From Psychrobacter sp. JCM 18902 (GTDB lineage: Bacteria; Pseudomonadota; Gammaproteobacteria; Pseudomonadales; Moraxellaceae): DNA of 64,000 nucleotides. The DNA lies in contig NZ_CAJHBK010000001.1 in assembly GCF_904846615.1 (NCBI RefSeq), positions 1,364,001 through 1,428,000 on the forward strand, read 5' to 3'. The notes under the pieces were generated by a model. The model ran no database searches, was not told the DNA's origin, and worked only from the letters and a program-made list of their open reading frames with translations. Numbering within the stretch: the stretch's first letter is position 1; every line of letters begins with the position of its first letter. The position numbers and the translations under genes are program-made. Shown here piece by piece: positions 44,648-53,933 of the stretch.

Positions 44648-45722
44648 GCTGTGTCCTCAACTCTACTCATAGCTATCTAATAGCTATCTAAATTTAGAAT
44701 AATTTTCGGAAAACAAGGCTAATAATAATCAGTATGGTTGCCCAATATGCACAATTTTTGCTGCTGCAATTTTCAATAGTTTACCAATAACAAGAGCCTT
44801 TTTAACCGTCTATAGCCCAATTGTTAAGTTTTATCGCTAATTTCTTAACCACACTTGAATAATCCAAGGAATATCCGCATATTAATATCCGAAGAAAGAA
44901 TGTCTTGTCATGAGGCTTCCCATTTATTACAGCTTCCGGTTATGGTACTTAAATGAGTATAACCGCCTAAAATCTCACTATGTTGTGTAGCTATTGAGGT
45001 CATATAGATAACGAGGTTTTGGACGGTTTACTAATAGACACACTGTGCGTGATATATTTTCAGCAGCATGGTATGTCTTGATTCAAGTGTCGCGATACTG
45101 GGTTAGCAACCGCTGATTGAGAGAATGTTTTAGTAAATTTTCTCTCATTTTTTTATTAGTAATGAAAATAGCGACTTGCTTACCCTTATTGCTGGACAAA
45201 AAATTAATCACTGTTGACTCTATTACAAATGATTTAAAGAGGAGATGGTCATTAATATCAGCATAGAAAAGCTGAGTGCATAAGCATCCCGCACATTCTA
45301 TGTTTTGTCTCAATAACTTAGTTCATGACCTTACCTATGTTTAATATATAGTTGTTTTATTCTTAGCCCCATCTATGCATCGATGAAGGAATCATCCGAT
45401 TTATATCCTTCTCGGTGTTGTGCGTTCATCATTTTGTATTGATACTTTATATCGATGTTTTATATTGATATTTTGAGAGATTTTTTAGCCCTCTTATCTG
45501 ATATGCCGAATACGCCAGTAGATAACCAGCTAATTAAAAACTGCACCGCTACATCTGATAAAAATTCATTAGCGGCACTATTATTAAACCAGATGACGAC
45601 GCACTTATCTTATTAAGAAGTGCGTGGTTGCCTAAAATGTGACATCGATGTATGACTACTTTATAAGCATACATTCATAAGCGTTTTACGGTAAGCAGGA
45701 TGGCTAAAATCAGGAGACATCC
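44648..45722. other. Long gene-poor region
   Basis: About 1.07 kb without a gene I can support. It starts with GTGTCCTCAA at 44651, similar to the termini of the element at 9872-10046, but no matching other end was found. A hairpin with arms ACGCACTT/AAGTGCGT lies near 45599-45625. A 76-codon leftward frame at 45083-45313 has no homology that I recognise. Confidence 0.5.
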
Positions 45723-46931
45723 ATGCAGCGTATTACTTATCGTGTGAAAGTATCTGCGCAAGGGGCTAGACGCCGTATTTCTTATTTACTGCGTCCATCT
45801 AAACGCCTACCGAACACTAAAAGTAACATCGTTTCATCCGTTACCCCGACGACATCGAGTCGTTTTTCTAGAACCAAAAAGCTTGCGCAAGTTTCTAGTA
45901 TCGCCCTTCTCTCTTTACCTGCTGAGAGTCTGACGACGATGCGTGCGCCAGTGCCAGCCTATGATAACGTCATGCTAGAAAGCACGTTAACCATCGCTGC
46001 CGTCCCCGGTGACAGCACTTATTTTGCGACTGACGGTTTTCAACATGGCTTTGGTTTTGATTTGGTACGTACTTATGCTGACGAGCTTGGCGTTGATATC
46101 GATCTAAAAGCGTATGCCAATGAAGAAACTGCCCTAAAGGCATTGAGATCGGGCGAGGTAGACATGGCATTGACAACAGCCAGTACACAGTTAAAGAGCA
46201 AGTTTAACTTATCGTCTATCAACATCAGTTGCGGCTATGACGCCAGCTTAACAAAGAATGGTTTACATCCAAAAGTCAGTTGGACGTTCAATTCATCCAA
46301 TGACCCATTATCACAAAAAGCCAGTTACTTTTTATGTGACAGCATTAAGCTGAAAAACACACAAAAACTTGCTGCCTTTTACAATCAAAACTTGCTGAAA
46401 GACGCCTATAGCCAAGATCATTTCCAAAAAACGTTGACCGAAAAACTGCCTGATTATCAATCGTCTTTTGAAGAGCAAGCACGCAATTATAATCATGATT
46501 GGGAATTATTGGTGGCCATGGGTTATCAAGAATCACACCTTGATGCCAATGCTGTATCGCCAACGGGTGTGCGTGGTCTCATGATGTTGACCAATAATAC
46601 AGCCAAAGCAATGGGCGTCTCAGATCGCGTCGATCCCTACCAAAGTATCGGCGGCGGCGCGCGTTATTTAGAGCAAATGAAAGATGACTTTGCTGATGTG
46701 CCAAAGACAGATCGTATTTGGTTTGCGCTGGCCGGCTACAACATGGGACCAAATGCAGTAAAGAGTATTCAGCGTAAACTGCGAGATCAAGGTATTGATG
46801 ATAAAAGCTGGGCGAACGTTTATGCGTACTTAGCTGACAATAAAGCTGACAATAGTCGTTATGGTCAAGCAATGCATTATGTTAGCAATATTAGAAGTTA
46901 TCTTGAAACCATCAAAACTCAAACTGTCTAG
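45723..46931 (+). CDS. MltF-like lytic transglycosylase with substrate-binding-like domain
   Basis: Peptidoglycan-cleaving enzyme of 402 residues. The N-terminal ~70 residues are basic, with a hydrophobic run SSIALLSLPAE that may anchor or export it. A periplasmic binding protein-like domain (about 85-220, TIAAVPGDSTYFATDG and GFGFDLVRTYADELG) precedes an SLT catalytic domain (about 255-395) with the catalytic Glu in AMGYQESHLDANAVSPTGVRG and ALAGYNMGPNAV. This order matches MltF. MltF in E. coli is 518 residues, so the binding domain here looks shortened. CAGGAGA ribosome site. Confidence 0.85.
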   Translation: MQRITYRVKVSAQGARRRISYLLRPSKRLPNTKSNIVSSVTPTTSSRFSRTKKLAQVSSIALLSLPAESLTTMRAPVPAYDNVMLESTLTIAAVPGDSTYFATDGFQHGFGFDLVRTYADELGVDIDLKAYANEETALKALRSGEVDMALTTASTQLKSKFNLSSINISCGYDASLTKNGLHPKVSWTFNSSNDPLSQKASYFLCDSIKLKNTQKLAAFYNQNLLKDAYSQDHFQKTLTEKLPDYQSSFEEQARNYNHDWELLVAMGYQESHLDANAVSPTGVRGLMMLTNNTAKAMGVSDRVDPYQSIGGGARYLEQMKDDFADVPKTDRIWFALAGYNMGPNAVKSIQRKLRDQGIDDKSWANVYAYLADNKADNSRYGQAMHYVSNIRSYLETIKTQTV

Positions 46932-46975
46932 TTAATAAGTGCTATTAGATATTTTGAGAATTGAATGTCACAGAT

Positions 46976-47009
46976 AAAAAAAGCTGCTCTTTATAAGAGC
47001 AGCTTTTTT
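46976..47009. terminator. Terminator between the MltF-like and MltD-like genes
   Basis: AAGCTGCTCTT pairs with AAGAGCAGCTT around a short loop, with A and T runs on the two sides; serves both convergent genes. Confidence 0.92.
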
Positions 47010-47070
47010 GTGCAGAATGATCTGTCTTAATCGTATTTACTTGGCTATTATTCTACTAAGCCGCTTATTC

Positions 47071-50070
47071 TTAACGATTAGGTACGGTCAGGCGCTGACC
47101 GCGCTGTAACATCGTATCCGCCGCGATATTATTCATTTCAGCCAATTCTTGCGTAGAGACGCCATATTTACGTGCTAAGCCAATCAAACTGTCTCCTGAC
47201 CCAACGGTGTAGCTCACTGTGAGCTTTGGTACTTTAAGCGTTTGTCCACGCTGTAATTGGGCATTGGTCGCGAGATCGTTGGTGGCAGCCAAATCGTCTA
47301 TCGAAACACCAAATTGACGTGCCAAAGCAATCAAGCCATCACCGGATTTAACTTTATAGCTCTCGGTGTTGCCCAATTTTTTGCCACTGCTCGCTGTGCT
47401 AGTCGCGGCAGTGCTACTAGCCGAACTACTGCTTTGGTTATTGCTACTAGAGGTCGCTACAACGCTGCCACTGGCAGGAATCGTAATCGTACGACCGAGT
47501 ATCAAATTAGAGTTGGCTTTCAGGTTGTTCGCTGTTGCCAAGTCACTAAGACCGATATTATAACGTTGCGCCACGCCTGTTAACGTATCGCCTGATTTTA
47601 CTTTATAACTGACAGTTTTATCATTTAGCTGACGATCAACCACTCCTTTAGACACGGGTACTTTGATGGTTTGACCACGTTGTAAGCGTGCTTTTGCATC
47701 AAAGTTGCTATTCACCGCCGCCAGCTCAGCTGGACTGATACCCACGCTATTGGCAATGCCGATCAAAGTATCGCCAGATTTTACTTTATAGTTGGTGGTT
47801 GCCACCGAACTTGAGCTGCTGTTACGGCTACTAGCGCTTGAGGTGTTTGCTACATCGAAATCGACACTTGCAGGTACTTTTAGCGTTTGACCAACATATA
47901 GTGAGCTTGTAGTGCTCATATTATTGAGGCTGGCCAGTGTATCAGTTGATACATTGAACTGACGCGCGAGAGCAATCAAGCCATCGCCCGCTTTTACTTT
48001 ATAGTTCTTAGTAGCCGTGCTTGATTTACTTGGCTTGGTCGAGGGAGCGGCAGGTGTGGTCACTGGCGCAGTCACTTTACCTGGTATCAGCCATAGCTTT
48101 TGACCACGTAGTAGATCCGCTCTACTACTCAAATTATTGTAGGTTGCCAACTGAGTTACCGATAGACCAAAGCGGTTAGCAGTACCAATCAGCGTATCGC
48201 CACTTTGTACTACATAGCTCTCTGGTTGGCTTGCCGCGGTATTGTTAGCTGTGCTCAACGGTTCGATAGTTTTTGCATTGTATAAGTATAAGGTACTGCC
48301 TGATAGCAGCTTAGAGCTGGCATCTATTTGATTCCATTCAGCGATATCGCGCCAACTGACACCCGCACGGCTGGCGATATTAGACAAGGTATCACCACGC
48401 TTGACGGTATAAGTGGTACGTGCACCTTGGGGTTTTGGCTTGCTTACTGATGTTTTTGCAAAGCTAAGCTTTTTCTCTTCGCCACTGGCTTCTAGAATAG
48501 ACTGCTGCGTCTGTACGGCGGATAAATTAATATTACCATCAGCATTGATCACATTGGTTTCAGGCGTGTTACTGCGAATTTGATTGGCAATAAAATCACG
48601 CTCTTCTTTGCTCAGTGGTGGTTCTTGAACAATCGTATTATTCTGTGTAATTTGAGCAGAGGTGGTCGGTAAACTGTTGCTGCTTTTTAGCTCAGCATTG
48701 ATCTTGTTGGTTTCTGCCGTGCTCAATGGTGGCTCAGTACGCACCGAGGCATTATTACTGTAAACAGAGCTGCTAGTAGGTGTGGCTGACGGTGATATAT
48801 AACTGGTCGTTTGCTGCGGCACACTAGCGCTTGCAGCATAATCAGCCAAGGCGCTACCTGTCGATGGTAATGAAGAGCCAGTATAGGGCTTGTTATTATA
48901 GCTCGGCGTCGTGGTCGTGCTACTTGGTGTGCTTGTATTACTCGATGCCAGTATATTGCCCGTACCATTGCCTCTCAATGAGCTCAATTTAGCATCGGTA
49001 TTAAGACTCACATCATTAGGAATAATAATACGCTGGGGACCAGAAGAGTCTACACGCCCTGACGTTAAGGCCGTATTTAACCTTTCTAATTCGTCGTAAC
49101 TAACGCCTGTCATTTGTGCGACTTCAGCTAAGCTCACGCCATAATTCACTGGCACACTACGGAAATGCTGACGGTTGGCAATAGCAGGCAAGTAGACACC
49201 ATATTGCTCAGGCTTGGCAACAATTTCCGCTACCGCCAAGAAACGCGGCACGTAGTTCATCGTTTCAGTAGGCAATCTCAGAGACCAATAATCTGTCGGT
49301 AAACCCTGAGCTCTATTAGCATCAATGGCCTTTTGCACGCGACCAGGACCCGCATTATAAGCGGCCAATGCTAACTCCCAACTGCCAAACTGGTTATGTA
49401 GTGCGGTCAAGAAGTCATAAGCGGCGCGAGTTGATTCGATGACATCACGGCGACCATCATAGGTACTGCTTTGATTCAAACCATAAATACGACCCGTACT
49501 TGGAATGAACTGCCATAAGCCTGCTGCTGCCGCACTACTGGTACCACTTGGATCGTAAGAGCTCTCAATGACAGGTAACAAAGCAAGCTCTGTCGGGATA
49601 TTACGACGCTCAGCTTCTCGTACGGTGTGATAGATATAGCGACTGGCACGTGCAGTTAAACGATTTAAATAGTCTTGTCGACTGGTAAACCAGCTTTTTT
49701 GCCCTTCAATACGCTGATTATAAGTCGGCTGACCGCCATTCATACGATAGCCAGCACGTAAGCGACTCCATAAATCACCATACTGCTGAATAGCAAGTTT
49801 GTTGCCTTCCACCATAGTCATGTCAGTGGCTTCGAGTAAATCGGCTAACTCATCCAAACTATCTGCATCTAAATATGCCGTTGAATAGTCCGTACTGCTG
49901 CTTGCTGCAGGCGCTTTAGTAGCTGGGCGTTTAGTAATAACAGATGAGCTATTGGTCGCACCCTTTTTTACCGCTGACGTATTGCTACAAGCACTGATAA
50001 GTAGAGTTGATACCGCAAGCGTCAATGGCAACGCAATAAATGAGCGAGATTTTGATAGCACAGTAGACAT
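47071..50070 (-). CDS. mltD: MltD-type lytic transglycosylase with seven or more LysM domains
   Basis: Outer-membrane lipoprotein, 999 residues (E. coli MltD 452). The signal peptide ends in the lipobox LLISAC. The SLT domain lies at about residues 155-275 (ALLPVIESSYDPSGTSSAAAAGLWQFIPSTGRIYGL with catalytic Glu, and LALAAYNAGPGRVQKAI). A Ser/Thr/Asn-rich linker follows. Seven clear LysM modules fill the C-terminal half, each starting YxVKxGDxL and ending near GQTLKVP. A degenerate eighth sits just after the SLT domain (NYGVSLAEVAQMTGVSYDEL). The LysM repeats should bind peptidoglycan glycan strands. Confidence 0.93.
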   Translation of the reverse strand: MSTVLSKSRSFIALPLTLAVSTLLISACSNTSAVKKGATNSSSVITKRPATKAPAASSSTDYSTAYLDADSLDELADLLEATDMTMVEGNKLAIQQYGDLWSRLRAGYRMNGGQPTYNQRIEGQKSWFTSRQDYLNRLTARASRYIYHTVREAERRNIPTELALLPVIESSYDPSGTSSAAAAGLWQFIPSTGRIYGLNQSSTYDGRRDVIESTRAAYDFLTALHNQFGSWELALAAYNAGPGRVQKAIDANRAQGLPTDYWSLRLPTETMNYVPRFLAVAEIVAKPEQYGVYLPAIANRQHFRSVPVNYGVSLAEVAQMTGVSYDELERLNTALTSGRVDSSGPQRIIIPNDVSLNTDAKLSSLRGNGTGNILASSNTSTPSSTTTTPSYNNKPYTGSSLPSTGSALADYAASASVPQQTTSYISPSATPTSSSVYSNNASVRTEPPLSTAETNKINAELKSSNSLPTTSAQITQNNTIVQEPPLSKEERDFIANQIRSNTPETNVINADGNINLSAVQTQQSILEASGEEKKLSFAKTSVSKPKPQGARTTYTVKRGDTLSNIASRAGVSWRDIAEWNQIDASSKLLSGSTLYLYNAKTIEPLSTANNTAASQPESYVVQSGDTLIGTANRFGLSVTQLATYNNLSSRADLLRGQKLWLIPGKVTAPVTTPAAPSTKPSKSSTATKNYKVKAGDGLIALARQFNVSTDTLASLNNMSTTSSLYVGQTLKVPASVDFDVANTSSASSRNSSSSSVATTNYKVKSGDTLIGIANSVGISPAELAAVNSNFDAKARLQRGQTIKVPVSKGVVDRQLNDKTVSYKVKSGDTLTGVAQRYNIGLSDLATANNLKANSNLILGRTITIPASGSVVATSSSNNQSSSSASSTAATSTASSGKKLGNTESYKVKSGDGLIALARQFGVSIDDLAATNDLATNAQLQRGQTLKVPKLTVSYTVGSGDSLIGLARKYGVSTQELAEMNNIAADTMLQRGQRLTVPNR

Positions 50071-50420
50071 GATATTGGAAGTTTCCTAACGACAGAAAGT
50101 GATAATATAAAGTTGCTTGCTAGTATAGTATGCAATGTGAAGCAAAGACCAGTCTAATATAAAAAGATAATCATCATAAGTTGAGTCAATTTTTAGACCT
50201 CTCACGAAATGCAATCAATCATTTAATTATTCAACATTGTGAATCTGCATAGTTATTAATGATGGAATGCTTTGCCTTCGAAGAGCCTGATTAATGCACT
50301 ATCTTTTTTGATCATCCACTGATAAAGACGTTTCTTAATCAATGCTTATTAATTAATACCTAATTGTTGATAATGCCTAATTGCTGACTAGCCAGTACTG
50401 AGTTATTAGTCGAGTAACGA
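50071..50420. other. Intergenic region upstream of mltD
   Basis: 350 bases, AT-rich, no gene seen; probable mltD promoter and 3' region of the next gene. Confidence 0.4.
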
Positions 50421-50915
50421 TTAATTAATCGTTACTTGTGATACGGCACGTAGCAGCACCGCATTACCAGTCGATAACGTCAGCGTCACTCTTGAAGTGG
50501 TGACAAATGAGACATTTTTACCATCTTTTACCCAGCTCTCATTGGTCGTTACATTGGCTTTGGCCTGATCGCCCGTAATAACGATGTTATCTACAGAAAT
50601 ATCATAACGGTAATTAGAGGTGTTATTCCAACTATTTTGCAACAACTTTAAATAAGCATCTTTATCTAAACTGGTAGACTTACCTTTTCTAGATAATGAA
50701 ATCAGTGCATCGTCAGAGACAAGACGCGCGACCTGATTGACATTTTGGCTATTCGCTGATGACTTCATTGCGGCTATATAGTTCTGCACCAAAGCTTCGG
50801 TCATGGCTGCCGCTTGTGCACTGATACTCACAGTACTTACAACGGCCACTACCGCCGCCACGCTGGCACTTTTTAGCAATAATGCCAAAAGCCCTTTTCC
50901 CCATAATCGTTTCAT
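50421..50915 (-). CDS. Secreted NTF2-like hypothetical protein
   Basis: A 164-residue exported protein from the ATG at 50915, chosen because AAGGA lies just before it; the frame extends to 50951 without support. The signal peptide is MKRLWGKGLLALLLKSASVA... ending at SAQAAA. The mature part (MTEALVQNYIAAMKSSANSQNV, then ISVDNIVITGDQAKANVTTNE and SRVTLTLSTGNAVLLRAVSQVTI) has the helix-then-curved-sheet pattern of NTF2-like proteins. No catalytic residues were recognised. Function unknown. Confidence 0.7.
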   Translation of the reverse strand: MKRLWGKGLLALLLKSASVAAVVAVVSTVSISAQAAAMTEALVQNYIAAMKSSANSQNVNQVARLVSDDALISLSRKGKSTSLDKDAYLKLLQNSWNNTSNYRYDISVDNIVITGDQAKANVTTNESWVKDGKNVSFVTTSRVTLTLSTGNAVLLRAVSQVTIN

Positions 50916-51360
50916 CGTAATCCTTAGCAATGCTGTTATCGTTGTTGCCATCTTTTGATGACTAACGTTTTTTATTGATTAAATATAGTACCCGGTTATT
51001 ACTCATTAACATCATGATAAATGAAGCGAGCACTGGCTAGCGTGTGCCCTCTTCATTCTACTTGTGAAAAATATCTGTTTAATCATCACCTACTTATTAA
51101 TGATGACAGCGTACTTTTACCATAGAGTGAGACTATCATTCAATTCTCACAGCTATGTGACACCCTGTGTAATTATTGCGAATACTAAAATACCAACCAT
51201 ATGGCACAATTATTTCTGAAAATAAGAGTCACTGCCCATCGCTATCATAAATACAAAATATATTAACTGAGCCGCTTACACAGTACACGACTCGGTTTTC
51301 GCCCTAATTTTAGGTCGCTTTCTGTCAATACAATCTCAATTTAATAAGCCAAACGGAAGC
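50916..51360. other. Intergenic region between the NTF2-like gene and the CNNM-family gene
   Basis: 445 bases, both flanking genes leftward. No additional gene or clear terminator hairpin recognised. Confidence 0.4.
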
Positions 51361-52644
51361 TTACTTAGCGTCCGTACTATTATCTTCGTATTGTTGTTCA
51401 TCATCACTAAGCTTCATGCCCAATCGCTCTACTCGTCTGTCCATCATTTGTCGAGCCAGTGCTTGCATGTCTTCGACGCGGTCTATTTCATCCACAATCT
51501 CAAGTCCCAATAGCGTCTCAAACACATCTTCTAAAGTAACCAAACCTTTGACTTCACCATACTCACCGACTGTAATAGCGATATGAATACGGTTTTTTAG
51601 CATCAGCTCTAACAAATCAAACAGTTTCATTTTTGAAAAAACAAAAGTAATGTCACGTTTAAACTGAGTCAGTGGCTTGTGCATCGCATGGTTTACTTTT
51701 GCTAATAACATGTCTGTTTTTAATACAAAACCTGTGATGTTATCCAAGTCACCATCATAAATTGGCAGTCGTGAAAACGTCAATTTTGGGCGATCAACCA
51801 ATAATTCAGCGACTGTTTTGTTTTCTTCAAACGCCAGCATCACCGAACGTGGGGTCATGATATCTTCGACTTTAATCGCACCAAATGCCAGTAAATTGCG
51901 AATAATGCGCGATTCTAATGGGTCAATCTGTCCTGACTCTTCACCGATACTGGCAAGTGCCGCAAATTCACGACGACTGAATGCTTGGGGTTCTTTGCCA
52001 CGTACTAGTAATTTGGTTAACTTTTCTGAGATCCAAATAAGTGGATACAACAGCAGGATAATGCCTCGCACGAAGTAAGCGACCATACCGCTTAGTTGAC
52101 GCCAGTATAGTGTCCCAAGCGTTTTTGGAATAATTTCAGATAAAAACAAAATCGCCAGTGTCATAATGGCAGAAAATAGTCCAAACCATGCACTACCAAA
52201 CACAATCGTGGCTTGGGCACCAGCACCGATAGAACCTAATGTATGAGCCACTGTATTCAAAGTCAAAATAGCCGCTAATGACTGATCGATATTATCAACC
52301 TTTAAGCGTCTTAACATATTTGCTTTTTTCGGATTGCTTTCTTGAACATCAGCGATATAAGACGGCGTCATGCTCAGTAATGCAGACTCAGCCAATGAAC
52401 AGACAAACGAGATACCGATGGCGACAACCACAAAAAGTATGAGTAATAACACACTGATCGCGGTCGGCTCTGCTAAAGCATCAGCGGCAAAAGCTGGATA
52501 TGGCAATAGCAGCATCGCCGTCAGCGCTGATAACCCAGCAGTTGAATTGGTACGACGAAGACGCTTTGAATAGCGTGATGTCGGAGGAGGTTTAGCAGAC
52601 GCTTCTTTACAAGCGCGCGGACGACACAAACGAGGTACAAACAT
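51361..52644 (-). CDS. CNNM/CorC-family membrane protein (DUF21 plus CBS pair)
   Basis: About 427 residues. A basic N-terminus with a signal-like hydrophobic run (SALTAMLLLPYPAFAA) precedes the DUF21 membrane domain, with helices from about residue 60 (ISVLLLILFVVVAIGISFVCSLAESALLSMTP) to 210, including the family motif FLSEIIPKTLGTLYW. Two CBS motifs follow (VEDIMTPRSVMLAFE and GEVKGLVTLEDVFETLLGLEIVDEID). The C-terminal CorC/HlyC domain is short or missing. Homologues export or regulate Mg2+/Co2+. Start uncertain: ATG 52644 or TTG 52659, neither with a good ribosome site. Confidence 0.87.
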   Translation of the reverse strand: MFVPRLCRPRACKEASAKPPPTSRYSKRLRRTNSTAGLSALTAMLLLPYPAFAADALAEPTAISVLLLILFVVVAIGISFVCSLAESALLSMTPSYIADVQESNPKKANMLRRLKVDNIDQSLAAILTLNTVAHTLGSIGAGAQATIVFGSAWFGLFSAIMTLAILFLSEIIPKTLGTLYWRQLSGMVAYFVRGIILLLYPLIWISEKLTKLLVRGKEPQAFSRREFAALASIGEESGQIDPLESRIIRNLLAFGAIKVEDIMTPRSVMLAFEENKTVAELLVDRPKLTFSRLPIYDGDLDNITGFVLKTDMLLAKVNHAMHKPLTQFKRDITFVFSKMKLFDLLELMLKNRIHIAITVGEYGEVKGLVTLEDVFETLLGLEIVDEIDRVEDMQALARQMMDRRVERLGMKLSDDEQQYEDNSTDAK

Positions 52645-53195
52645 AAAAGTGGTAAACAAGTTAGGTAACCTAAACAGAAAAAAGTAAAAGGGATAATAAT
52701 ATAATGAGCCAACGATACTAAATCATTAACAGCAAACAACAAAACAAACATGATTAATTAGCTATTAGTTATCTGCTAAAACGATGGTAACTCGCTGCTC
52801 AAAACTGATTTAGCAGTAGATAATAGGATCTATTATATACTAATAAACCGTGTGCTAAATGCAGGGAATTATTGCCATTTGATAGTAGCATTGATGATGC
52901 CATTTCACAATAAGACGCTATTGTTAAGTCTTTGTTTTTTGGTATCCTTGACCATACCTTTTGCTACGCTACTACTACCTAGCATCCATTCGCTGCTTGA
53001 ATTTTGTTATACTCTCAGCGCTTTGGCGTCACTTATATGAGGTGGCAAAAATATCGCCGCAAAAAGTAATGACCGCTAGCATGCCATTACCTTAAGAAAA
53101 AAATACTCAGCCTATGATTAACAGTTACCAAGTCTGGGATTTTTTGTTACTATGCGTTTAATTTTATTATTATCTATGACTTACTGAGAGAAATT
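52645..53195. other. Divergent region upstream of yajC
   Basis: About 550 bases. A rightward 62-codon hydrophobic frame at 52852-53040 starts at GTG without a ribosome site and is not supported. tgt and queA, often upstream of yajC, are absent. Confidence 0.4.
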
Positions 53196-53525
53196 ATGTT
53201 GTTATTTATTCAAGCTGCCCATGCTGCACCAGAAGCTGCTGGTGCGATGTCACTATTTAGTCAAATACTATTGCCTGTTGCTTTTTTTGCGATTTTTTAC
53301 TTCTTAGTGATTCGTCCACAGTCTAAGCGCACCAAAGAACATCGTGCCATGGTCAATGCATTGACTGTCGGTAGCGAAATCATTTTTGCTGGTGGTTTGA
53401 TGGGCCGTATCAAAGCCATTGAAGGTGACTATGCTGTGGTCAGCCTAAACAATAATACTGATGTCAAAGTACAACGTGCTTCTGTTATTTCAGTGTTACC
53501 TGCTGGCACAATCGAAAGCGTTTAA
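53196..53525 (+). CDS. yajC: Preprotein translocase accessory subunit YajC
   Basis: Small inner-membrane partner of SecDF. It has 109 residues (E. coli 110) with one membrane helix (ILLPVAFFAIFYFLVIRPQSKRTKEH, residues ~25-50) and the soluble motif TVGSEIIFAGGLMGRIKAIEGDYAVVSL. A terminator follows, and then secD after about 400 bases, so it may be transcribed partly on its own. Confidence 0.95.
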   Translation: MLLFIQAAHAAPEAAGAMSLFSQILLPVAFFAIFYFLVIRPQSKRTKEHRAMVNALTVGSEIIFAGGLMGRIKAIEGDYAVVSLNNNTDVKVQRASVISVLPAGTIESV

Positions 53526-53933
53526 TGATTGAAATATTAGTCGCGTTTTATTGATGATTACTAATCTGTCATTAATAAATATAGTGATTAATACAGTACC
53601 TAAGAATGACCGTACCTTATTTACGGTCATTTTTCGCTATAGAGCAATGATGTAAAAACAGTCTCATAGAGTATAGACAATTTATGTTTATGCTTTTGAC
53701 CATGCTGTCTTTATTGATTTTATCAGTGATATTTTGCTGACTATATATTTTTGATGACTATATAAAGATACGTCTGTATTATTTGCTCTACTGTTTTACT
53801 ATCATCGCGGATGATCGCAATGGTGCATGATGACGACTGCTAGATACAGCACTCAACCATTGCTATCGCTAACTTCCCATCTGCTAACTTGTGGCCTACG
53901 TCGCCAGTCGTTTATCAACCTAAAGAAGTGATT
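53526..53933 (+). other. Intergenic region yajC-secD
   Basis: About 400 bases containing the yajC terminator and otherwise no gene; unusual in length for the normally compact yajC-secD junction, so secDF probably has its own promoter. Confidence 0.5.
53604..53635 (+). terminator. Terminator after yajC
   Basis: AATGACCGTA (53605-53614) pairs with TACGGTCATT (53622-53631), followed by T-rich sequence. Confidence 0.85.

Noticed and set aside
45083..45313. Leftward 76-codon frame in the empty region
   Set aside because: No ribosome site, no recognisable domain, AT-rich background where such frames arise by chance.
52852..53040. Hydrophobic 62-codon frame before yajC
   Set aside because: GTG start without a ribosome site; hydrophobicity follows from T-rich sequence. 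Not enough to call a gene.
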